From positions 417,576 through 481,575 of the forward strand of contig NZ_KQ948852.1 in the NCBI RefSeq assembly GCF_001514215.1: 64,000 nucleotides of DNA, written 5' to 3'. The stretch is from Streptomyces bungoensis. Lineage in GTDB: Bacteria > Actinomycetota > Actinomycetes > Streptomycetales > Streptomycetaceae. Shown here piece after piece: positions 16,486-23,470 of this stretch; position 1 is the first letter of the stretch; each line of letters opens with the position of its first letter. The notes under the pieces were generated by a model, which had not been told where the DNA came from, ran no database searches, and worked only from the letters and a program-made list of their open reading frames with translations. Position numbers and translations under genes: made by a program.

Positions 16486-19116
16486 ATGGCGTTCGGAGTG
16501 TGCTGGAAGCGGGCCGGCGGCGCGGTGGTATTGACCGCGGTGATGGTGCTGTTGTGCGCGGGACACGCCGGTGCCGCGCCGGACGAAGCGACCGTGACGG
16601 TGACGCTCGCTTGGGATGCCAAGCGGCACGCGGTGACCGCCACGGAAGAGTTCGACACCTACCTCGCTCCGCACAGCAGCGAGCTGGCCCGCATCCGGGA
16701 GCCGAACGGTGCGGCGGGCGCCGAGCCCGGCGACATGACTCCTATGCCCGAGCCGCGCGTCGTCATCGGCGGCTTGTCCTTCCCGTTCGGCGCGCGTAGA
16801 GGGCCGACATCCCGAAGGGTGACGCAGCCGTCCGCCGACGCCCCGGCCCACGTCGTCGAAAAGGCCACCTATGTGGGGGACCGATTGCCGGGGCAATCCA
16901 CCGCCGTGGTCAAGGTGGATATCTGGGTGGGGGATGCACTCATTGGAAAGGGCGGCCCCTCGCATGGGGTCGTGGTGCTGCGAACCCCCGGTTGGCAGAC
17001 CAGCGCTCTGAGCGGGCAGGTCGCTTCGCAGTCGTCCGGCGAGATCACGTGGCATGTGAGGGGCACGGAAGCAGCAGGCGCAATCGTCAAGCGGCAACTG
17101 GTGACGACAGGATTGCCGCTGTACCGGCGCCAGCACCAGAGCGAGCTCTTTGTCGCTCTGTCATTGGCCGTTGCCGGCATGGCGGTGAGCTCGGCAGGTG
17201 TGGTCGGCAGGCTCGTTCCGTCGGGTGCGCGAGGGCGGAGTCAGGCCGTGGTCGGGGCGATTGCCGTCATTACCGTGGTTCTTGCCGTGGTGCCGTACGC
17301 CCGGCAGCGGACATCCGTGCTCGGTCCCGGTTCGCAGCCGCAGTCGATCGGCTGGGGCTACCCGCCTCCGGAATCTCTGTGGAATCCAGGGCCGCTTCTC
17401 GGGCTGTGGCTGTGGTGCCTGTTGCCGCTGGCGTGCTGGTTTCTGATGCGTCGGACCGTGACGGGTCGGCCGCCGTCGTGGCCGGCCCTGATCGGGGGAG
17501 CGCTGGTACCTCCGTTCGCCCTGTTGGTCCTGCTGTCCGCTCCGTCGCCCGAGGAGCCTGATGAGTGGACGGTGATCAGGTGGCTGCTCTTCGCCGCGGC
17601 TGCCGCCTTCGTGGGGGTCGTGCTGCTCAACAGGATCTTCCGTCCGCCGAACACCGTCCGGCACTGGATCTTCACACTCTGGGTGCTGGGCCTGATCGCG
17701 GCGCAACTTTGGCTGCTCATCCATGAGTCGGTTCTCAACAGTGGGGACCTCTACACGGTGCGCAGGGGAGGCCTGGTCCTCCTTCTGGCATGGCCGCCGG
17801 CGGCTGTGTGTGCGGCCTTGCTGCCGGTCGCGGTCGGGCGGCCCGTACGGCCGGTCTGGCGCGCGGTGACGTTCACGTTGGTGTGGGCGGCGATGTGGTC
17901 ACCCTATTGGGGCGCGCATACACAAATATTCTTCGAGTACGACACCCTCGCTTCGCGTCAGAGGTACGGCACAATCGCGACTATTCCTGCGACTCCCTAC
18001 AGTGGCTATTTCGGTTTCCCCTTCCTTGTCGTCACTGTCGTGACCCTCGCGTTCGTAGTGGTGCATCTCGTACGGAGCGGCGCTGCCGGCAGGGCCGCCG
18101 GACCGCGCGGCGGGGTGGTACTGGTGGGCGCGGCGGCGTGCGCGTACGGCAATCCGAGTCTACGTTCGCTGACTTCGTGGGGGTCGGCGCTCGCTGTTCT
18201 GTGGGCGGCGGTGATCTGGTACGTCGTGACACCGCCGGGCTCGGAAGCTCAGGCGGTGGCGCTTGGCCGGGTCTCGCGGGCCGGGCATGCCCGGCTGGTC
18301 GCCGGGTGGATCAGGACCCGGCTGGTGTGGGAGTCACGAGGCGACTTCCAACGCTCGGCCCGGTCCGAACTCGCCGCGGGTCAGATGACGCAGGCCCAGT
18401 TCGGCGCACGCTGGCAGGCCCTTGAGATACCCGGCGCCGGGGCTGATCCGGGCGACCGGCTGGCGCGGGCCCGCACTGCTGCGCTGGGCAGCGCTGCCGG
18501 CGTCACGGCCGGCCGGGCAGGAGCGATCGGTGCGTGTGTGGCGCAGATCCTCGCCCTGCCCTGGGCGCTGTACGAATCGATCGGCCACCGGACCTTGGGT
18601 GCCGACCAGATGATGCCGTTCGGCCTGGACGATGCCGCGCTCGCTCTGCGGTTCGCCCACTGGGCGCTGTACGGCTTCGTGTTCGGCTGCTTCTATCCGC
18701 GTTTGCGCGGAGCGACACCCGTGGCCAAGGCGGTGGTCCTGCTGCTCGCGGTGATGCCCATCGAGGTCCTTCCCGCAGTCATGCTGGCCGTCGACCCGCA
18801 GTACAGTGCCGCCCCCTCCTGGCGGGCGCTGGTACTCGCGTGCGCCGGGACGGCCGGGCAGTCCTTCGTCGTGTGTGTCGGAATGGGTCTGGTCTGGGAG
18901 GCGCGGCTGGCACGGATCGCAGGCGTGTCCTGGCGCCAGTTGCGCGACTTCCGCCGCGTGGCCGCCGTCACCCTTCCGGCTGGCACGGTCGTTGTGGCCG
19001 CTGCCACCGCGTTCGCCACCGCACTGGCCGGCACCTGGGCGGAACAGGTCGTCGTTCCGCGACCGCCCGTCACCTCGTCGGCCACCCCTTCCGGCCAATC
19101 CTCTCCCTCGCCTTGA
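16486..19116 (+). CDS. Large secreted-N-terminus polytopic membrane protein (DUF6185-like)
   Basis: Predicted 876 aa. A signal peptide occupies the first 30 residues (two Arg/Lys, hydrophobic core VVLTAVMVLLCAG, then AGAAPDEA). Residues 31-215 form an extracytoplasmic beta-rich domain, then about eight to ten membrane spans fill 218-590, a cytoplasmic segment 600-680 follows, and four more spans end the protein before a Ser/Pro-rich tail. From memory this resembles Streptomyces proteins annotated DUF6185; the function is unknown. ATG 16486 after GGAGTGGGGGGG gives a proper signal peptide, while an upstream ATG at 16444 would bury it. The gene stands alone, with 260 bases on each side. Confidence 0.8.
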   Translation: MAFGVCWKRAGGAVVLTAVMVLLCAGHAGAAPDEATVTVTLAWDAKRHAVTATEEFDTYLAPHSSELARIREPNGAAGAEPGDMTPMPEPRVVIGGLSFPFGARRGPTSRRVTQPSADAPAHVVEKATYVGDRLPGQSTAVVKVDIWVGDALIGKGGPSHGVVVLRTPGWQTSALSGQVASQSSGEITWHVRGTEAAGAIVKRQLVTTGLPLYRRQHQSELFVALSLAVAGMAVSSAGVVGRLVPSGARGRSQAVVGAIAVITVVLAVVPYARQRTSVLGPGSQPQSIGWGYPPPESLWNPGPLLGLWLWCLLPLACWFLMRRTVTGRPPSWPALIGGALVPPFALLVLLSAPSPEEPDEWTVIRWLLFAAAAAFVGVVLLNRIFRPPNTVRHWIFTLWVLGLIAAQLWLLIHESVLNSGDLYTVRRGGLVLLLAWPPAAVCAALLPVAVGRPVRPVWRAVTFTLVWAAMWSPYWGAHTQIFFEYDTLASRQRYGTIATIPATPYSGYFGFPFLVVTVVTLAFVVVHLVRSGAAGRAAGPRGGVVLVGAAACAYGNPSLRSLTSWGSALAVLWAAVIWYVVTPPGSEAQAVALGRVSRAGHARLVAGWIRTRLVWESRGDFQRSARSELAAGQMTQAQFGARWQALEIPGAGADPGDRLARARTAALGSAAGVTAGRAGAIGACVAQILALPWALYESIGHRTLGADQMMPFGLDDAALALRFAHWALYGFVFGCFYPRLRGATPVAKAVVLLLAVMPIEVLPAVMLAVDPQYSAAPSWRALVLACAGTAGQSFVVCVGMGLVWEARLARIAGVSWRQLRDFRRVAAVTLPAGTVVVAAATAFATALAGTWAEQVVVPRPPVTSSATPSGQSSPSP

Positions 19117-19159
19117 CTCGTTGGCCGGATTTCACCGAAGCCGCGGGCGCGGGTGCTGA

Positions 19160-19375
19160 GGGCCACGGCTGGAGCGGGGTCGCGGGACTGGTTCGTCGGT
19201 CGACGTGGCCTTCCTCGGACTCGCCACCACTCTGTATTGCTACAAGCGCCACATCCGCCTCACCACCTAGGGTGACCAGGTTCTGGCGCAGTTCCTGGTC
19301 ATCGGCGACGGGAGCATCGAGATCTACCCCCTGGTAGCGGACGACGCCCGGCGGCACTCATGGCGCGAACACCGC
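19160..19375 (+). pseudogene. Possible gene relic interrupted by an amber codon
   Basis: One reading frame encodes DVAFLGLATTLYCYKRHIR, reaches TAG at about 19268-19270, and continues in the same frame as DQVLAQFLVIGDGSIEIYPL. Both parts look like protein sequence and there is no start codon with a ribosome binding site. The piece could be the remnant of a gene between the membrane protein and the CoiA-like gene. No family is recognised, and the call rests only on reading-frame appearance. Confidence 0.25.
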
Positions 19376-21022
19376 TCACCTCGGCCTCTTCTCCGTTCGC
19401 GGGTCGAAGCCGGGCAGGGGCCTTGCGCCCTGCAACGGGTTCTTCGCCGTTTTCCCCTTCTTCCGCTGCTGGGTCCTCTTCGCCCGTCCTGACTGATTGA
19501 CTGCCGCGGTTTTCTGCGCCTCCGCCGCGTTGGCGGCGCGCCGGCTCCGCCTGGGCTTGCGCGCCGGTGTGTCGGGTCGGTTGTCCAGCCAGCGGCGAGT
19601 GGTCACCATCTCGGCTACGAGCTCGCTGCGTTGGGGTTCCGGCAGCCTCCTCAGCGCCTCCTCCGCCCGCGCCAGGAGAGCCGTGGCGTACCTGGGCCTG
19701 GGTCCGCGTCTGTTCCGTGCGCTGCGCAGGGCGTGCCGGAGCTCCGTGTCATGGAGCAGAGGAACACCGGCGAGGTGCGCCGGCCGCGGCCGGGCGGCGG
19801 ACTGCTGAACCTTGCCGCCCTTGACGTGGACGATGGTGTGGAGCTGGGCGGGTTCCGCACCCTGCTGGGCGGCGAGCCGGCCGTCCGGGGTGAGCGGCAT
19901 CCGGGGCGGGGCCGTGCGGGACGGTACGCCGTACACGGCGAACGCCCGGTCCGCCTCGCGCTGGCACCATCGCTTGAGCACCGCCGCCGTCGCGGGAGCC
20001 CCGCAACCGACGGCGGCGACCACATCCCCCACGTAGGGCGGAGGATCGCTCTCCCCGGTCCTGATCAGCGCCGACAGCAGCGGGCTCCCCTCACCGTCGG
20101 CGGTCCGTTCCACGGCCACCAGCAGACCGACCCGGTCCGGGACGGACAGCCCGAGCAGGTCGCTCCCGGCGGTCCTGGCCAGTGCCTCCCAGGTGGGCCG
20201 GGTACGGAACCTGGCGGCGCCGACCAGCGCCGCCTTGAGCGCGAGCACCTGCTCCTCCCGGGACCGCCGCACCGGCGTCGCCGCGCGCCCGGTTCCGGAG
20301 CCGGCTGCCGGGCCGGGACCGGGACGCCTACGCGGCTGAACTCCCGGGATCCGGAGCCCTTCAGGGGTCATCGCACAGGCGTCGAGGGGCACCCAGTCGG
20401 TGCTGCGCCGGGGGTCCTCCGCCCTGAGACGGATGCGCCGTACGGCACCGTGCGTCTCGAACCGGAAGCGGAGCAGGTGCCCGTACTCGTCGTACAACTC
20501 CTCCATCGTTTCCGGCTGTGCCGCGCCCGGGCCGAAGACCCAGTCAAGGGTCGCCGTTTCACCGGAGAACCGCTGACGGGTCCGACGCCACTCGGCGTGT
20601 GCGAGCCTGCTGAACTGGAAGCGCACATGCTGCCGGGCCGCGCCCACCCGGAAGTCGACGGCGTCCCCGGGGCCGGAGCCGAGGTTCCGTGAAGTCGCCT
20701 GCCCCTTCAGCCTGTTGCGTCCGGCCCACGCCGCGAGGTCGTCCTTGATGAAGAGGTGGTCGGCGCCGGCCGCGCCGGTGGCCGTGCGGTGGCAGGAGGT
20801 GTGGGGCCGGTGGGCGAAGTGGCAGACCTTGTCGCGGTACAGCCGGTCCGACAGCTCATGGCCGCAGCCGCCGAGCTGCATGCCGCACCAGTAGGTATAG
20901 GAGGGGTGGCGGCGGCGCCAGCGGGTCAGTTCGTCCGCGTCCGCCGGCAGGATGATCGCGCGTCCGGAGGCCGGACCGCCGATCACCGCGGTCTGCACGA
21001 GTCTGCCGTCCGAGCCGATCAC
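19376..21022 (-). CDS. CoiA-like protein (putative zinc-ribbon plus nuclease-like fold)
   Basis: Predicted 548 aa; GTG 21022 follows GGGGGAGGAA. The N-terminal part has a Cys/His cluster (WCGMQLGGCGHELSD, then VCHFAHRPHTSCHR) followed by DHLFIKDDLAAWAG and DAVDFRVG...VRFQFSRL. This order (FAH, HLxxK, then D...QxS) is that of the competence protein CoiA family, whose core is a restriction endonuclease-like fold. The middle is a helical region and the last 70 residues are strongly basic (KPRRSRR, RKKGKTAK), suited to nucleic acid binding. It is divergent from the 122-aa gene at 21206. A role in DNA processing is inferred; similar actinobacterial proteins are mostly uncharacterised. Confidence 0.65.
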   Translation of the reverse strand: MIGSDGRLVQTAVIGGPASGRAIILPADADELTRWRRRHPSYTYWCGMQLGGCGHELSDRLYRDKVCHFAHRPHTSCHRTATGAAGADHLFIKDDLAAWAGRNRLKGQATSRNLGSGPGDAVDFRVGAARQHVRFQFSRLAHAEWRRTRQRFSGETATLDWVFGPGAAQPETMEELYDEYGHLLRFRFETHGAVRRIRLRAEDPRRSTDWVPLDACAMTPEGLRIPGVQPRRRPGPGPAAGSGTGRAATPVRRSREEQVLALKAALVGAARFRTRPTWEALARTAGSDLLGLSVPDRVGLLVAVERTADGEGSPLLSALIRTGESDPPPYVGDVVAAVGCGAPATAAVLKRWCQREADRAFAVYGVPSRTAPPRMPLTPDGRLAAQQGAEPAQLHTIVHVKGGKVQQSAARPRPAHLAGVPLLHDTELRHALRSARNRRGPRPRYATALLARAEEALRRLPEPQRSELVAEMVTTRRWLDNRPDTPARKPRRSRRAANAAEAQKTAAVNQSGRAKRTQQRKKGKTAKNPLQGARPLPGFDPRTEKRPR

Positions 21023-21097
21023 GTATTCCTCCCCCGAGCCACGCGCGCGCCCGCCGGGAAGGCGGGCAACGGTTGATCGCCGTCAGTATCCGATCCA

Positions 21098-21112
21098 TGC
21101 ACTCAGTTCACA
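21098..21112 (+). promoter_or_regulatory. Shared element copy D (TGCACTCAGTTCACA)
   Basis: TGCACTCAGTTCACA stands 93 bases before the ATG at 21206 and 75 bases from the divergent CoiA-like start. Orientation matches the plus-strand gene. GGCATAGGCTCG at 21161-21172 follows 48 bases downstream, as at copy C. Confidence 0.6.
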
Positions 21113-21160
21113 AGAGGCAAGGCTCCGTTTCGCGCATTCGGCTGCGGTGGGGTGGGGGGC

Positions 21161-21172
21161 GGCATAGGCTCG
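21161..21172 (+). promoter_or_regulatory. Putative -10 region GGCATAGGCTCG
   Basis: Identical over 12 bases to 12588-12599. TAGGCT is the likely -10 hexamer, about 33 bases before the ATG at 21206. Confidence 0.45.
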
Positions 21173-21205
21173 GCGGCCGTCGGAACACGAGGCCGGGAGG
21201 GGCAC

Positions 21206-21574
21206 ATGCAGAAGGGCACGCTCGAGTACGAGCAGGCTTTGGACGCCGTGATCGAGATCCTGCGTTCGCGAGCACGCCAGGGGGCGGCGCCCCTTTCGTA
21301 CGGCGACCTGAGCAGGGAGCTGGCCCGGGTCGGTCATCACGTCCCCGCCTACGAGGGCCCCATGCCGTACCTCCTGGAGGACGCCTCGGTTCGGGAGAGC
21401 CCCGATGGGTCGCTGCCCCTGCTGTCGGCCCTCGTGGTGCTGCAAGACAGCGGCCGGCCGTCCGGAGGCTTCTTCAAACTGGCCCGGCGCGCACCGTACA
21501 AGCGGTCGGGCGACGACACGTTGCTGTGGGTCCGGGAGATCGAGAAGTTGGCGGAGCACTACGGCGGACGCTGA
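21206..21574 (+). CDS. 122-aa protein, paralogue of 12636-13004
   Basis: Predicted 122 aa, the same length as its paralogue; ATG 21206 follows GGGAGGGG. Shared blocks are YEQALDA, PLSYGDLSREL, YEGPMPYLLEDAS, PDGSLPLLSALVV and SGGFFKLARRAPYK. The conserved upstream element and -10 region show that whole transcription units, not only the coding regions, were duplicated or are co-selected. Unlike the other copy it is not next to a kinase: the CoiA-like gene is divergent and an HATPase gene converges on it. The function is unknown; the conserved GPMP, LSALVV and GFFKLAR segments would be the place to look for an active or binding site. Confidence 0.8.
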   Translation: MQKGTLEYEQALDAVIEILRSRARQGAAPLSYGDLSRELARVGHHVPAYEGPMPYLLEDASVRESPDGSLPLLSALVVLQDSGRPSGGFFKLARRAPYKRSGDDTLLWVREIEKLAEHYGGR

Positions 21575-21619
21575 CGGTCTCCTTCGTCGGGGTTGCGGCG
21601 GCTTTCGCGGGCGAGTGGG

Positions 21620-22078
21620 TCACGAGCCCGTGGTGTGGAGCGGCACTTCCGCCCAGACGGCCTTCGTGTGCGCGTCGCGGGCCTCGCATCCCCAACGGTC
21701 CGCGCAGGCCTGGACGAGGAGCAGTCCGCGGCCCGATGTCGCGTCGGCGGGCTGTGGTGTCACGGGCGTCGGCAGGTGCTCAGGGCGGGTGTCCGTGACC
21801 TCGATACGGAGAGTCCGAGGCAGGTGAAGCAGGGTCAGGCGGAAGTCGCGGCCGGGGAGGCTGCCGTGCCGGATCGCGTTGGAGGCGAGTTCGGCCGTGA
21901 CCAGGGCGACGGTTCGGGCGGGGTCGGAGTCGTACGGCAGGCCGGTCCACTCGGTGAACTGCTGGACGGCGAGTTGGCGGGCCAGGCGGGCGCCGCGTCG
22001 AGTGCCGCTGAAACGCAGGGTCAGGTGGTGAGTGGGGGTGCGGGGCTGTGCCTCGTCGGCGAGGTGGGGCTGTGTCAC
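21620..22078 (-). CDS. HATPase_c anti-sigma-type (RsbW-like) ATP-binding protein
   Basis: Predicted 152 aa from GTG 22078. The GHKL ATPase motifs are present: ELASNAIRHG (N box with the Mg-binding Asn), EVTDTRPEHL (G1) and GRGLLLVQACADRWG (G2/lid). Such small stand-alone proteins in Streptomyces are RsbW-like kinases or ATP-binding partners in regulatory modules. No strong ribosome binding site precedes the GTG, and an upstream extension rich in Pro/Thr is possible but looks non-coding. It is divergent from the XRE regulator gene, and the 249-base gap holds an array of TTGTACGG repeats. The HATPase, XRE/DUF5753 and DUF397 trio is a recurring Streptomyces developmental regulatory module (whiJ-type). 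Confidence 0.85.
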   Translation of the reverse strand: MTQPHLADEAQPRTPTHHLTLRFSGTRRGARLARQLAVQQFTEWTGLPYDSDPARTVALVTAELASNAIRHGSLPGRDFRLTLLHLPRTLRIEVTDTRPEHLPTPVTPQPADATSGRGLLLVQACADRWGCEARDAHTKAVWAEVPLHTTGS

Positions 22079-22173
22079 GTCGTCAGCGTGGCGGGGCGGG
22101 TGGGGCGGTGACCAGGTACGACGGCCGTACGTCGGGGGCGTCGTACGGAGGGGGCGGTGTGGGGTGGCGTCGG

Positions 22174-22204
22174 TTGTACGGGGGCTTGTACGGCCGTTGT
22201 ACGG
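22174..22204 (+). repeat. Three direct repeats TTGTACGG at 11-12 bp period
   Basis: Copies of TTGTACGG at 22174-22181, 22186-22193 and 22197-22204, with related TCGTACGG at 22141-22148. They sit in the gap between the divergent HATPase and XRE genes. The spacing of about one helical turn places the copies on one DNA face, as expected for cooperative binding by a regulator, possibly the XRE protein encoded next door. Confidence 0.6.
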
Positions 22205-22327
22205 GTCCCGGGCCGTGTCACCGTTTCTTCGGGCCGCGTTGGACATGGCCCCAGTGGCGTGCCGGGTGACGCGCGTGGCCGGGGGTGGTGTGGCGGGGTC
22301 TGCTGCGGAACGGAAGGGCGTGGGAGT

Positions 22328-23185
22328 GTGACGACGGTACGGGATGCGCGGAACAGGCGGGCGGTGAAGGCGAAGGAGGAGGGGCCCGACCTGCCGGGCG
22401 TGTGGGCGGCGTACGGGGTGCTGCTGCAACACCTGCGGAAGCGAGCCGGGTTGAGCCAGCAGCAACTCGGGGACGCGATCGGGTACTCGCTGGAGCAGGT
22501 GGCCTCGGTCGAGCAGGGGCGGCGGCCGGCGAAGGCGGCGTTCACTGCGGCGGCGGAGCGGGTGCTGGAGGCGGGTGGGGTGCTGGAGGTGCTCCAGGAT
22601 GAGGTGGACCGGGCTAAGTTGCCACGGTTCTTCCGTAACTTCGCGTTGATCGAGGCGGAGGTGGTGAGCCGGTTCTCCTACGATCCGCTGCTGGTGCCGG
22701 GGCTGTTGCAGACGGAGGCGTATGCGCAGGCAGTGTTCGCCGGGCACTGCCCGCCGCTGAGTGAGGAGATCATCGATCAGCACACGGAGGGGCGGCTGAG
22801 TCGGCAGAAGTTGCTGGCGCGGGTGCCGCTGGCGGAGTTGTCGTTCATCATCGGTGAGGAGGCGCTGCATGATCCGGTGGGTGGCCCGGAGGTGCTGCGG
22901 GAGCAGTGGCAACGGCTACTGGACGCCAGCGCGTTGCGAAACGTGGAGATCCAGGTCATGCCCGCCGGGCGGGGGTTTCATCCGGGCAAGAATGGTCCCT
23001 TCGTGGTGGTGGAATCGCACGAGCATCGGCGCCTCGGGTACTTCGAGTCACAAGGGGTCGGGTGCGTCGTCTCAGAGGCCGCCGAGGTCAGTTCGTTTGC
23101 CTTGCGGTATGGCAAGCTGCGATCGCAGGCCCTGAACGTCGAGGAGTCTGCGCGGCTCATCGAGCGGATGGTTGGAGAGACATGA
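22328..23185 (+). CDS. XRE-family regulator with DUF5753 domain
   Basis: Predicted 285 aa; GTG 22328 follows GGAAGGG. An XRE helix-turn-helix occupies about 25-85 (LLQHLRKRAGLSQQQLGDAI then SVEQGRR), and a DUF5753 domain about 105-280 (RFFRNFALIEAEV, LVPGLLQTEAYA). This architecture is shared with WhiJ and other Streptomyces regulators that pair with a DUF397 partner. The downstream DUF397 gene overlaps it by 4 bases (ATGA), so the pair is translationally coupled. The promoter lies among the TTGTACGG repeats, which suggests autoregulation. Such modules influence development and antibiotic production; the specific targets cannot be read from the sequence. Confidence 0.9.
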   Translation: MTTVRDARNRRAVKAKEEGPDLPGVWAAYGVLLQHLRKRAGLSQQQLGDAIGYSLEQVASVEQGRRPAKAAFTAAAERVLEAGGVLEVLQDEVDRAKLPRFFRNFALIEAEVVSRFSYDPLLVPGLLQTEAYAQAVFAGHCPPLSEEIIDQHTEGRLSRQKLLARVPLAELSFIIGEEALHDPVGGPEVLREQWQRLLDASALRNVEIQVMPAGRGFHPGKNGPFVVVESHEHRRLGYFESQGVGCVVSEAAEVSSFALRYGKLRSQALNVEESARLIERMVGET

Positions 23186-23388
23186 GCGTGGAGCGGGTGG
23201 CCGAGATCGGGGATGGGCTGCACTGGTTCAAGAGCAGCTACAGCGGATCGGATGGGGGCGACTGCGTGGAGGTGGCCGCCGGTGTGGATGCCGTGTACGT
23301 CCGGGACTCGAAGGTCGTGGGCGCCGGGCCGGTGCTGCGGATCGGTCGGGGCGAGTGGGCGTCGTTCGTGGCCCTCGCGATGGAGTAG
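23182..23388 (+). CDS. DUF397 small protein (BldB/WhiJ-partner type)
   Basis: Predicted 68 aa. The DUF397 core is clear: WFKSSYSGSDGGDCVEVA, then VYVRDSK and the C-terminal WASFVAL. The ATG overlaps the stop of the XRE gene by ATGA. DUF397 proteins act as small partners of XRE/DUF5753 regulators in Streptomyces and are proposed to modulate their DNA binding. A large bidirectional hairpin follows 23 bases after the stop. Confidence 0.9.
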   Translation: MSVERVAEIGDGLHWFKSSYSGSDGGDCVEVAAGVDAVYVRDSKVVGAGPVLRIGRGEWASFVALAME

Positions 23389-23411
23389 AGCCGAACAGCT
23401 CTCTGAGCGGA

Positions 23412-23458
23412 ACAACGCGCTCTTTGCGTCACTTAGGGTGACGCGAAGAGCCCGTTGT
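23412..23458. terminator. Large bidirectional hairpin between converging genes
   Basis: Inner stem GCTCTTTGCGTCAC / GTGACGCGAAGAGC (one wobble pair) around TTAGG, extended by ACAACG / CGTTGT beyond one C-C mismatch. It lies between the DUF397 stop (23388) and the stop of the methylase gene (23471), so it can end transcription from both sides. It is the longest stem seen in the window. Confidence 0.85.
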
Positions 23459-23470
23459 CATGCCGTCGGC

